Source: Nitrospira sp. (GTDB taxonomy: Bacteria; Nitrospirota; Nitrospiria; Nitrospirales; Nitrospiraceae). From it: a DNA stretch of 62,559 nucleotides. How positions within the stretch are numbered: the first letter of the stretch is position 1; each line of letters opens with the position of its first letter. Shown in pieces: positions 47,101 through 53,937 of the stretch. The notes under the pieces are model-generated. The model was not told the origin of the DNA. It saw only the letters and a list, made by a program, of their open reading frames with translations, and ran no database searches. The position numbers were made by a program, and so were the translations under genes. Where the stretch lies: positions 1 to 62,559 of the forward strand of contig JAJFBJ010000029.1 of the NCBI GenBank assembly GCA_020697375.1. The letters run 5' to 3'.

Positions 47101-47367
47101 CACGCCGTCGGAACCAGCGACCGACTTCATGTACATCATGTTTTCGACGCCGTTGATCTGTTCTTCCAGCGGCGTCGACACGGTTTCGGCAATCACCTTG
47201 GGGTTCGCGCCTGGATAGGTCGCCCGCACGATGACCGCGGGCGGGACCACTTCCGGGTACTCGCTGATCGGCAGGATGGGGATTGCAATCAAGCCGGCGG
47301 CGAAGATCACGATCGACAGCACGGCGGCGAAGATCGGCCGATCGATGAAGAATTTTGAAAAGTCCAC
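44125..47367 (-). CDS. RND multidrug efflux transporter (HAE1 family)
   Basis: A 1,080-residue inner-membrane drug/proton antiporter of the AcrB/MexB type. It begins MDFSKFFIDRPIFAAVLSIV and has the two-fold repeat of six helices with large periplasmic loops. GLVLAIGIVVDDAIVVVENV (about 400) marks TM4 with the paired proton-relay aspartates; VQVGLVVLMGLACKNAILIV lies in TM10-11. AQVQVQNRVSQALSRLPSDV and PGATPK-like loop features match the hydrophobe/amphiphile exporters, not heavy-metal pumps. It follows the adaptor gene by 12 bases. No TolC-like gene is nearby, so an outer-membrane channel must come from elsewhere. Substrate unknown. Confidence 0.93.
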   Translation of the reverse strand: MDFSKFFIDRPIFAAVLSIVIFAAGLIAIPILPISEYPEVVPPAVIVRATYPGANPKVIAETVSTPLEEQINGVENMMYMKSVAGSDGVLQMTITFRPGTDPDAAQVQVQNRVSQALSRLPSDVVSLGVTTQKQSPTFLVMVQLLSPDGKYDALYLRNYANIKVKDELARLPGVGQVQIFGSGDYAMRIWLNPDKIASRGMTAGDVVRAVQEQNIQVSAGQLGAEPIAKDTDFLISINAQGRLRTAKEFGDVVLKTGTNGEVVYLSDVARVELGANDYTLRGQLDNQDAPPIGIFQAPGANALTVRDAVIAKMEELKTRFPPGLTYRSDYDTTVFVRDSIQAVVQTLMEAILLVVLVVILFLQTWRASIIPLIAVPVSVVGTFAALYLFGFSINTLTLFGLVLAIGIVVDDAIVVVENVERNIEEGRTPLQAAHQAMQEVSGPIVAIALVLCAVFVPMAFLTGVTGQFYKQFAVTIAISTVISAINSLTLSPALAAKLLKSHGAPKDALSRWIERLFGWVFRPFNRFFKASSDRYQGTVSRTLKHRGAVFAVYALLLLGTGLMFQAVPRGFIPTQDKLFLMAGVKLPEGASLERTDAVLRQVVAISKSVDGIAHVVAMTGLNPLQFTNTPNYGIAFLILKPFDERNRSAKEISEEMNQKISGIKEGMTFVLMPPPILGLGNGAGYALFVEDRAGLGFGALQNAVSGLQGAVMQTPGMGFPISGYQANVPQLDAEVDRVKTKIQGIPLTELFNTLQIYLGSAYVNDFNLFGRTWRVYAQADGDFRGKVEDIANLKTRNDRGEMVPIGSMVKFSQTYGPDPVLRYNGYPAADFMGEADPTKLSSAQAMDNIRDIAAKVLPNGMTIEWTDLSFQEASQGKAALLVFPVAILLAFLVLAALYESWTLPLAVILIVPMCMLCALAGVKLTGGDNNTFVQVGLVVLMGLACKNAILIVEFARELELQGKNIVEAALEACRLRLRPIVMTSVAFIAGTIPLVLSHGAGAEVRSATGVTVFAGMIGVTLFGLFLTPVFYVGLRVLSGRKLIRHDETTTHGVLESAYSQVDTDSHAAIRAVDHSEMASR

Positions 47368-47379
47368 CGCCGGGTCTCC

Positions 47380-48543
47380 CTATTTCTCGGCCATGGCTGC
47401 GGGCGCAGTTGGTGGCGGCGCTCCCATCGGAACCTCGGCGGGCATGACCGGCATGCCGGGGTAAAAGATCTTCTGCAGGCCGGCCACGACAATCTTGTCG
47501 TCCGGCGCGAGGCCGGACTGGACCACGCGCAACCCATCGACCATGCGGCCGAGCACGATGTCCTTGCGTTGCGCCTTGCCATCCTTGTCTACCGCATAGA
47601 CGTATTTGCGGTCCTGGTCTGTGAGAACGGCCTTATCGTCGATCAGGAGCACCTGGGCCTTTTGTCCGCTGACGAACTGCACGCGTGCGTAGAGGCCGGG
47701 GGTAAAGATGCGGTCGGCATTGGGCAGCACGGCACGGGCGCGCACGGTTCCGATAGTGGGATTGACCTGATTGTCGAGGAAGTCGACCGTGCCGGCATGC
47801 GGATAGCCGTTCTCATTGGCGAGGCCGACGTGCACGGCGTTGTCCCGGGCTGTGCGCTCCCTCCTGCGCTCCTGTTCCCTGTAGCGCAAGTAACTGTTTT
47901 CGTCGGCATCAAAATACACGTAGATCGGATCTTGCGACACCACCGTCGTCAGCAGGGTTTCGTCGGCTGTCGCCAGATTGCCGACCGTGACGAGGGCTCG
48001 GCTCGCCCGTCCGGAGACCGGTGCGCGCACCTCGGTGAAGGACAGATTGAGCTTGGCGGTGGTCACGGCGGCCTCGGCGGCCTGGACATCCGCCGTGCTC
48101 TGCTCCTGCGCGGCACGACGCAAGTCGAGCTCCTCCTGCGAGATCGCGTCATCGTTGATCAGTGACTCGGCGCGCTTGTTGCGGATTGTCTCCAGCCGCT
48201 TCGCCGCGCGCGCGCGTGCCAACTGCGCCTGGGCGTTCTCCAGCGCCGCGCGGTAGGGGCGTGGGTCGATCTGGAACATCAGATCGCCTTGTTTCACATC
48301 CTGGCCTTCCTTGTAGGCGACTCGCTGCACGTAGCCGCTGGCGCGCGGTCGCAATTCGACCGTGTCGATCGCGCTGACGCGGCCGGTGTATTCGTCCCAT
48401 TGTTGCACCGACTTCGAGAGCACCTGCGCGGCTCCGACTTCAGGCGGAGGCGCTTGTCCGCCGCTGTTGGCCTGCTCGCTGTTGCAGCCTGTCACGGTGA
48501 GCAGGAACGCGAGCGGCCATGGTGTATATCGGAGATTGATCAT
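47380..48543 (-). CDS. RND efflux periplasmic adaptor subunit (AcrA-like lipoprotein)
   Basis: A 387-residue membrane-fusion protein. ATG 48543 begins INLRYTPWPLAFLLTVTGC, a lipoprotein signal with the acylated cysteine; the frame stays open upstream through the repeat element but that extension is not protein-like. The barrel-sandwich half-motifs EYTGRVSAIDTVELRPRASG and SFTEVRAPVSGRASRALVTV flank an alpha-hairpin (YRAALENAQAQLARARAAKR). The MP domain near the end holds YVYAVDKDGKAQRKDIVLG. It links the inner-membrane pump to an outer-membrane channel. Expression is probably controlled by the divergent MarR gene. Confidence 0.9.
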   Translation of the reverse strand: MINLRYTPWPLAFLLTVTGCNSEQANSGGQAPPPEVGAAQVLSKSVQQWDEYTGRVSAIDTVELRPRASGYVQRVAYKEGQDVKQGDLMFQIDPRPYRAALENAQAQLARARAAKRLETIRNKRAESLINDDAISQEELDLRRAAQEQSTADVQAAEAAVTTAKLNLSFTEVRAPVSGRASRALVTVGNLATADETLLTTVVSQDPIYVYFDADENSYLRYREQERRRERTARDNAVHVGLANENGYPHAGTVDFLDNQVNPTIGTVRARAVLPNADRIFTPGLYARVQFVSGQKAQVLLIDDKAVLTDQDRKYVYAVDKDGKAQRKDIVLGRMVDGLRVVQSGLAPDDKIVVAGLQKIFYPGMPVMPAEVPMGAPPPTAPAAMAEK

Positions 48544-48583
48544 GATGTACCTACTGCAAGTATTCTTCTTAACCGATGGACCG

Positions 48584-48828
48584 AGCAGGATGTGGAAAAA
48601 GTCCGCCAGCGGCGTTCTCGCATCGCTCAGAGGCTCACCGTACGCCCAGAGTACGATTCGCCTCTTCGCTCGCTGCGGCCTTGCCCTGGGACAAGGCGCG
48701 TCTCGTCGCGCCAGGGTGGGCGGGTAAGAAGGTCGCCTTTTTGCGCATCCTGCGGGCGATTCTGACGCCGACACAACACGTGAGGTGAACGCGGTTACGC
48801 CACAATCGAGTTTTTCCGCAGCCTGTTA
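48584..48828 (+). repeat. Dispersed palindromic intergenic repeat, copy B
   Basis: This is the close relative of copy A in the same orientation. Outer inverted ends are GCAGGATGTGGAAAAAGTCC on the left and, on the opposite strand, CAGGCTGCGGAAAAAC on the right (48812-48826). An inner arm, GTCGCCTTTTTGCGCATCCT (48732-48751), also pairs with the left end. The blocks GGGACAAGGCGCGTC and GGGCGGGTAAGAAGGTCGCC are identical to copy A. It begins 41 bases upstream of the adaptor ATG, so it lies in the leader of the efflux operon. No open frame or transposase is present. Confidence 0.75.
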
Positions 48829-48939
48829 GATCAAGGCTGCCGTCGACGGTTGTTGAATTGATGGTCTCAGTCTCAAAGAGCCTGTCGGTGAATGTGTTTC
48901 CTCATCTGCCATGCAGCGCAGTATCCGGCATTCTGCAAA

Positions 48940-48990
48940 AAATAGTCAATATATGAATGATCAAACTATGAACAATTTATCATTGAATGT
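48940..48990. promoter_or_regulatory. AT-rich control region between the MarR and RND genes
   Basis: This stretch is far richer in A and T than its surroundings. AATGAT (48956-48961) and ATCATT (48979-48984) form an inverted repeat, and TATGAA occurs twice as a direct repeat within it, plausible MarR half-sites. On the minus strand TTGACT followed after 18 bases by GATACT could be the efflux promoter. Control of the divergent RND genes by the MarR protein is inferred from the layout. Confidence 0.45.
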
Positions 48991-49020
48991 TGTCCGTATT
49001 TGAAGTACGGTGACATCACG

Positions 49021-49512
49021 ATGAGTCGCATTACAACAGTCCCGCCCTCCAGAGCCAGAGAGAAGTCGGCAATCTCTCCCTGCATCTCGAAGTTGCCACG
49101 GCACCGGCTGGTCGAACTATTGTGGAGCTTTGCCCCCGCCTATCAACGGTGGTCGGAATCTCTATTGGTTGAGAAGGGGTTGTCGCCTCAACGGTTGCGC
49201 ATTCTCGGTTCGATTCATGAGCGCGGCCCGCGGATCATGAGCGATCTCAAAAAGGAACTTGGCGTGACTGCGACGAACGTGACGGCGCTCGTCGATTCCC
49301 TCGAGAAGGACGGATTGGTCGTGCGAAAACGACACCTGACCGATCGCCGGGCAACCGTGATCGAACTCTCGGACAAGGTCATGACTGCGCTATCCCCTCG
49401 CTGCACGGAATACAAAGAGCAGGTCGCGGAACTGTTTTCCGATCTGAGCGAGCGCGAATGTAAAGCGTTCGTGAAAACGCTCGAGAAGCTCTGGAGTCGA
49501 TTGCAATGTTAG
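49021..49512 (+). CDS. MarR family transcriptional regulator
   Basis: A 163-residue winged-helix repressor. The helix-turn-helix and wing are in LSPQRLRILGSIHERGPRIM, SDLKKELGVTATNVTALVDS and LEKDGLVVRKRHLTDRRATV, the DRR wing motif being diagnostic. The N-terminal helix that forms the dimer and ligand pocket includes HRLVELLWSFAPAYQRWSES. It is divergent from the RND operon across about 480 bases that contain the AT-rich control region and repeat copy B, so local control of efflux is the simplest reading. ATG 49021 is used; TTG 49000 would add seven residues. Confidence 0.9.
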   Translation: MSRITTVPPSRAREKSAISPCISKLPRHRLVELLWSFAPAYQRWSESLLVEKGLSPQRLRILGSIHERGPRIMSDLKKELGVTATNVTALVDSLEKDGLVVRKRHLTDRRATVIELSDKVMTALSPRCTEYKEQVAELFSDLSERECKAFVKTLEKLWSRLQC

Positions 49513-49597
49513 GTCCTCGCAATCAACTTCGAAGTTTGTTGCCGCCTTCGAGGATACTTCTGGGGCGCCAGTTCGGTGCGGGATTATATAAATTGTA

Positions 49598-49670
49598 GAT
49601 CCCCAACTCAGCGGCGACGGATCCTGTCGCCGGGGAACTCACCGCGCGGATTCACTTCAGGGCGCAATGA
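49598..49670 (+). pseudogene. Fragment 2 of a TonB_C-like gene paralogue
   Basis: These 73 bases match the last 72 bases of the gene at 42339-42806, from GATCCCCAACTCAGCGGCGA through the final GGATTCACTTCAGGGCGCA, with about nine differences by eye. One inserted base near 49619 breaks the frame. It starts where fragment 1 at 43.9 kb stops matching, so together they span the conserved half of one paralogue. There is no start codon or ribosome site. The other side abuts the Hsp20 relic. Confidence 0.75.
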
Positions 49671-49680
49671 ATCCTTGAGG

Positions 49681-49858
49681 CTCTTTCCTCCGTTCACCCT
49701 GAATCATGAGCAGGCCGGTTTGAACTGTTACCTTCACGGCATCCTTTTTCACCCCGGGGAGTTCGGCCTGGATCACGTATTCCGCTTACGTTTCACTGAT
49801 GTCCACCGTGGAGCTCCAATCGGCCATGGTCATCGCTTCCTTCCCGTTCCCGCTACGG
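49681..49858 (-). pseudogene. Truncated small heat-shock protein (Hsp20) relic
   Basis: On the minus strand one frame reads NGKEAMTMADWSSTVDISET, a stop codon (TAA), then EYVIQAELPGVKKDAVKVTV and QTGLLMIQGERRKEP. This is the start of the alpha-crystallin domain in bacterial Hsp20 proteins (WxPxVDISET...EYVIKAELPGVKKED). One nonsense codon interrupts it, and the remaining two-thirds of the domain are missing: the frame runs directly into the paralogue fragment at 49670. Known Hsp20 proteins are about 145 residues. Confidence 0.7.
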
Positions 49859-50173
49859 GTACCGCTTTCTGACCAGGACATGTCTCGGGTCCTCCGACAG
49901 ATGCCCGAGGCTGACGCGCCACTGCTCAACAGGTTCATGGCGGCCAGCCTTCTTGGTTCTTTCGTGTACGAACGGATCCCGAAGGTTTTTGCCTCCAATC
50001 AACGTGCCGTCCTGCACAATGTCTTGCGACGGTTTCATGGCGTGGCGCGATTGCCGGCGAATGGCGCGGCTTTCCAGCGAGAGAGCGACTCACCAGCTAT
50101 GGCATGCCGGTTGCTCATCTGCGTGTCGAGGTCTTCTTTTGGAGGGACTGCTGATGCGGATGCAACTGCGTGG

Positions 50174-51235
50174 ATGGACGGCGGCTTGATCGGATGTTGC
50201 GCTTCCGCGTTACTCCCTTTTGGTTTTCCCTTTGGAGCCGAGGACGCGCGGGCTGCCACGGCCCCCATCGTCGCGAGCCCCGGTGCGCTGGTCCTGAAAA
50301 CAACCCAGGGTCAGACGGCTACCGGCACGCTCACGCTCAAAAAAACCAGCTCCGACCAACACACCTATTACCTGAGCACGAACCAGTCCTGGATCTGGAT
50401 GAATCCGCCCTACGGCAGCACGCAGACGATTTCGGCCGAAACGGACCAGTTGGTCATCACGGTGCAGACTACTGGTCTAGCGGTGGGCACTCATGCTGCA
50501 GTGGTCTATATCAGCGAATCCGGCCCGAATAATTTCAACACCATGCTGCGGGTGCCGGTAACCATGACGGTCACGGCCGGGGATGAAGGAGGTGGCGGCC
50601 CCGGAGGCAACGGGGAGGAACCCGAGCCAAAGCCGCTCCCTGACGGACCGATCCAGGTGACGCCGGCCTCGTTGATTTTGTCCAGCGCGAGCCCCGTCGG
50701 GACCTTGACCCTCCGCAAGGGCGGCCCCGCGAAGCACAGCTATTCCCTCAGTGCGAACCAGTCGTGGATTTGGATGAATCCCCCCTATGGCAGCAGCCAC
50801 ACCATTGCGGCGGAAACGGATCAGCTCGCCATCACGGCCAAGACGACCGGCATGGCCGCAGGCACCTATTCCGGCGTGGTCTATATCGTGGATTCGGGTC
50901 CCAACAACTACTCGAATACCATCCGCATACCCATCACCGTGACGATTAAAGGCCAGGATCCTGATAATGGCAACGACGGTGACAACGTACAACCTAATCG
51001 GAGCGCCACCATTAGCTGGACGGCCAACACGGAAGCGGATCTGGCGGGCTATCGGCTGTATGTGGGCACCCGATCGGGCGTCTACAGCTTGGTGCCCCAT
51101 GAGGTCGTCGGCCCCACGAGCTTCACCTTGCCGAACCTGGCGGTGGGCACGACATACTATTTTGCCGTGACGGCCTTCGACAAGACCAACCATGAAAGCG
51201 CCAAATCGGGCGAGCTCAGCAAGAGCGTCTACTAG
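50174..51235 (+). CDS. Exported protein with two BACON-like repeats and a fibronectin type III domain
   Basis: A 353-residue surface protein candidate. After a hydrophobic segment (LIGCCASALLPFGFPFGAED) come two near-identical units of about 95 residues, each with a variant of SLSANQSWIWMNPPYGS, then TISAETDQL and VVYISESGPNN, resembling BACON/immunoglobulin-like domains. A Gly/Pro-rich linker separates them. The C-terminal 85 residues (ISWTANTEADLAGYRLYVGT to YYFAVTAFDK) form a fibronectin type III domain. BACON domains are often linked to carbohydrate or surface binding. The start is uncertain: a strong ggaggg at about 50141 serves ATG 50154 in another frame, and longer in-frame starts (50099, 49799) exist. 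Confidence 0.7.
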   Translation: MDGGLIGCCASALLPFGFPFGAEDARAATAPIVASPGALVLKTTQGQTATGTLTLKKTSSDQHTYYLSTNQSWIWMNPPYGSTQTISAETDQLVITVQTTGLAVGTHAAVVYISESGPNNFNTMLRVPVTMTVTAGDEGGGGPGGNGEEPEPKPLPDGPIQVTPASLILSSASPVGTLTLRKGGPAKHSYSLSANQSWIWMNPPYGSSHTIAAETDQLAITAKTTGMAAGTYSGVVYIVDSGPNNYSNTIRIPITVTIKGQDPDNGNDGDNVQPNRSATISWTANTEADLAGYRLYVGTRSGVYSLVPHEVVGPTSFTLPNLAVGTTYYFAVTAFDKTNHESAKSGELSKSVY

Positions 51236-51375
51236 GCGACCCGTGGAGCGGCGTACCGTGCGCCACAAGCCGACGCGCCATGGCGCAGGCGGAGTAGGAG
51301 CGAAGCGGGACCCGCCGTCAGCCTCTCTTCTGAAATGCTACCTTCCGTTCCATCGTATTCGCGCCCACGAAATAA

Positions 51376-51855
51376 TTATGACGGCTCTTTATGAATCTGC
51401 TCACTCAAATATTTCTCAAGCCCCACCTGTTTGATCAGGGCTAGTTGCGTCTCAATCCAGTCGATATGACCATCGGTATCCTTTTGCATTTCCTCCAGCA
51501 TGTGCCGTGTGGTGTAATCTCCCACCTTCGTGCAGTGCGCAACCCCTTCAGCATAGAGACTGAGCATCGCATGTTCAGCTTCCAGGTCGAGCTTCAATTG
51601 CTCCGGTACTGTTTCACCCACATGCACGGTGCCCATCCGCTGCATGTTCGGCACTCCTTCGAGGTACAAGGTATGTTCGATGATCTCTTCCGCATCCTTC
51701 ATCTCGTCAAAACTTCGCTTGCACACATGATGGTGCAAGCGCCCATAGCCCCAATTTTCACACATCTTCCCGTGAACGAAGTATTGGTTTATCGCCGTCA
51801 AATTCTCGGTCAGTATTCGGTTGAGCAGGTCAACGATTCCCTCTTTAGCCTTCAT
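51376..51855 (-). CDS. bfr: Bacterioferritin, ferroxidase-site-poor subunit
   Basis: A 159-residue four-helix ferritin closest to bacterioferritin: [40 protein letters not shown] and [20 protein letters not shown]. The heme-ligating Met of E. coli Bfr (Met52) is kept at residue 52 in DEM. Of the six E. coli ferroxidase ligands, Glu51, Glu94 and His130 are present, but Glu18 is Asn, His54 is Asp and Glu127 is Thr. It should bind heme and assemble, but oxidise iron poorly alone. Some bacteria build mixed shells from a heme-binding and a ferroxidase-active subunit; this fits the former. aaaggagg precedes the ATG. Confidence 0.92.
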   Translation of the reverse strand: MKAKEGIVDLLNRILTENLTAINQYFVHGKMCENWGYGRLHHHVCKRSFDEMKDAEEIIEHTLYLEGVPNMQRMGTVHVGETVPEQLKLDLEAEHAMLSLYAEGVAHCTKVGDYTTRHMLEEMQKDTDGHIDWIETQLALIKQVGLEKYLSEQIHKEPS

Positions 51856-51982
51856 CAGCAGACCCTCCTTTCATATAGAGCTCCATTGTTCGCCGCAGAC
51901 GATCGGGTAGCCACACTATCTACTTACGCATCCGGTTGCTAAGCGTACGATTTGAAAGTCTTTTAGGATGCACATCGAGTCC

Positions 51983-52459
51983 TTATTTGAAATAGCGCTC
52001 CAGCAGCTGGGATTCCACTGCTAATCGTTTTCGTTCCAGCACATGCCGTTGAGCGCGAAGATCTTCGAGCGCGGTGAGGAATTGCTGTTGTCCTGCGGTC
52101 CATTGGGCCCAGAGATCGGGACGCTGCGGCGGGTGTGCCTGGGCTTGTTGAACCTGATGCACCGCCAAGAACAGCCGCTCACGTTGCAGTTGCCACTGCT
52201 GCTGGTGAAGTTGCCAGCCGGCGAGATCGAGTGCGCGCAACTCCTGGATAGTGCGATCCTGCACGGGAGGCAGTTGCTGCAGTTCGGCGATCCGTTCGTT
52301 GAGTTCTTGGACGTTTTCCTCCAAGTCGAGGATGCCCCGGTGCAGCATGTCCATGACTGGATCCACCGCGTGCCGCTCCTGGTGCATGGCCGGCGTGCCG
52401 CTGCATCCAACCAAAGCCAAGAGTCCGATACTCGCCAACACTTGCATGTGTCGGTTCAC
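51983..52459 (-). CDS. Lipoprotein with coiled-coil region
   Basis: A 158-residue lipoprotein: MNRHMQVLASIGLLALVGCS has the lipobox with the acylated cysteine. The mature chain is Gln- and Leu-rich with heptad patterns (DLEENVQELNERIAELQQLP) and lacks beta structure, so an elongated coiled coil in the periplasm is likely. No named family is recognised. It lies 15 bases downstream of another lipoprotein gene on the same strand, suggesting co-transcription. ggaggagac precedes the start. Confidence 0.75.
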   Translation of the reverse strand: MNRHMQVLASIGLLALVGCSGTPAMHQERHAVDPVMDMLHRGILDLEENVQELNERIAELQQLPPVQDRTIQELRALDLAGWQLHQQQWQLQRERLFLAVHQVQQAQAHPPQRPDLWAQWTAGQQQFLTALEDLRAQRHVLERKRLAVESQLLERYFK

Positions 52460-52474
52460 GTTGTCTCCTCCCTT

Positions 52475-53005
52475 CTACGGTGTTGGCTCGCCAGGCGATC
52501 CGCTATATCTGATCGCGACACCCTTGAGGGTCGTGACTCGGACTGAGTAGGGTATGGCCGCATACTGCCGGTACCCCCCGAACGGTCCAAATGCGCCAAA
52601 TGCGCCGTAGGAGTAGCCCCAGGGTCTCGAATACCCGTAGGGACCGGGTCCATAGTAATAGGGCGCATAGTATCCCCAGGGGCTATACACCGGCTGATAG
52701 TCCACTCGCTGTTCCGAACGGCTGTGAGGCGCCGAAAATACCACCGCGTCCGCCCCTAATTGGGCGGCTTTTTTCAGAATATGTCGCTGAAGGGTGTCAA
52801 CGCGGGAGGAAGCCGTCTCCGAGAGTTCCGCGATTCGAATATGTTCGGTCGGCGGTGCTTCGCTCAAGATCGCCACCTCCTCCACGGAGCGAGGGGAAAA
52901 CGTCTCGGAAGTTAGACGGAGTACGTTGACATTGGAGCACCCCATGCATAGGCAGCACACCAGCAGCCCAGAGAAGAGAGATAGAGTTTTGGGAGTCGTC
53001 TGCAT
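52475..53005 (-). CDS. Lipoprotein with Tyr/Gly-rich tail
   Basis: A 176-residue lipoprotein. LSLFSGLLVCCLCMGCSNVN carries the lipobox. Residues about 35-95 (VEEVAILSEAPPTEHIRIAE to KKAAQLGADAVVFS) resemble the small conserved alpha/beta domain found in YbjQ-like or similar lipoproteins, in which a conserved GAD/A turn follows a helix. A Tyr/Gly/Pro-rich low-complexity segment (WGYYAPYYYGPGPYGYSRPW) follows. ATG 53005 was chosen because an earlier start at 53068 masks the signal. Function unknown. Confidence 0.7.
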   Translation of the reverse strand: MQTTPKTLSLFSGLLVCCLCMGCSNVNVLRLTSETFSPRSVEEVAILSEAPPTEHIRIAELSETASSRVDTLQRHILKKAAQLGADAVVFSAPHSRSEQRVDYQPVYSPWGYYAPYYYGPGPYGYSRPWGYSYGAFGAFGPFGGYRQYAAIPYSVRVTTLKGVAIRYSGSPGEPTP

Positions 53006-53228
53006 CTCACCGGTACGATTGACGATGGTAATATCCCGCTTAAACCCTCCGAGCAGACCGTGCGACAAGGAGGGTAAGTATCAAGGTAGTTGTAGCTTAG
53101 TGCACCAGGAAAGGACGGGGTACCTGGGGAGAGCCCTGGCTGAGACGTTGCCACTCACCGATCGCTCTACCTATAAGTGCTCGATGGCGGCCCGCATCCA
53201 TAGGATAGCGGCGGCAGAATAACCTGCG

Positions 53229-53717
53229 TCATCCGTTGCGCGTCTTATGGCGCGGTCGTTTGGTCTCGGTCCCGTCCATCATGCCTGTAATCGGAGGGGG
53301 CTGGCGCGTGACCATACAAGGAGCCTCGAAACCCGTGGCTACGACTACGGCGCATGCTGCATCGAAACATCCCATCGATGGATCCGCAAGATCGCTGATC
53401 TTGGTCAGGGTGATCTGAATGGTCCCATGATCCTGTCGATCCACGTATCCCGAGAGCCGCATGATCTTGGACTCCGCCACACCGGCGAGGGTGAGCTGAA
53501 AGGATGACAGAGGGCCTACGAGGGCGTTCAACTGACCGGTGTAATTCTGTACAGTCACGGTCGCTTCAACGCGGTTGTTGTCCTGGAGACAATAGTGCCC
53601 CTTGTAGAGATAATCTGAATCTCCGCCGTGGACTGATGTACCGTCAATCACCACAATGCCACCCCCAATATCTTGTCCATTGACGGTGAATCGGGTTCCG
53701 TAGATGCCGTAGATCAT
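53229..53717 (-). CDS. GrlR-like regulatory protein
   Basis: A 162-residue protein. The first 110 residues show the GrlR pattern: MIYGIYGTRFTVNGQDIGGG, IVVIDGTSVHGGDSDYLYKG, then YTGQLNALVGPLSSFQLTLA. GrlR of enteropathogens binds the activator GrlA, but many homologues of this lipocalin-like fold occur in environmental bacteria without type III secretion. The last 50 residues carry two to three cysteines and a basic tail and are outside the domain. gagag five bases before ATG 53717 supports this start; 53735 would add six residues. Role here unknown. Confidence 0.65.
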   Translation of the reverse strand: MIYGIYGTRFTVNGQDIGGGIVVIDGTSVHGGDSDYLYKGHYCLQDNNRVEATVTVQNYTGQLNALVGPLSSFQLTLAGVAESKIMRLSGYVDRQDHGTIQITLTKISDLADPSMGCFDAACAVVVATGFEAPCMVTRQPPPITGMMDGTETKRPRHKTRNG

Positions 53718-53937
53718 GGGCGTCTCTCTATACAATTATTGTTCTGGCTCTTGTGGGCAGATATCTACGATAAGACATACAAGCTACCGGCGAGGGATGA
53801 GAATCGCATTAGTGAAGCATTAAAAGCCGTTAAGCGGGCGGAACGAGTCGTAGTAAGGGACGGGATGGCGAGCAGACGAAGGCTGAAGACGGTACAATAA
53901 CGTATAGCCTCTCGCTGATCTTTGGAATGGAGTATGT

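Noticed and set aside
53673..53900. 75-codon plus-strand frame before rtcB
   Set aside because: It overlaps the start of the GrlR-like gene, lacks a ribosome site and shows no conserved pattern.
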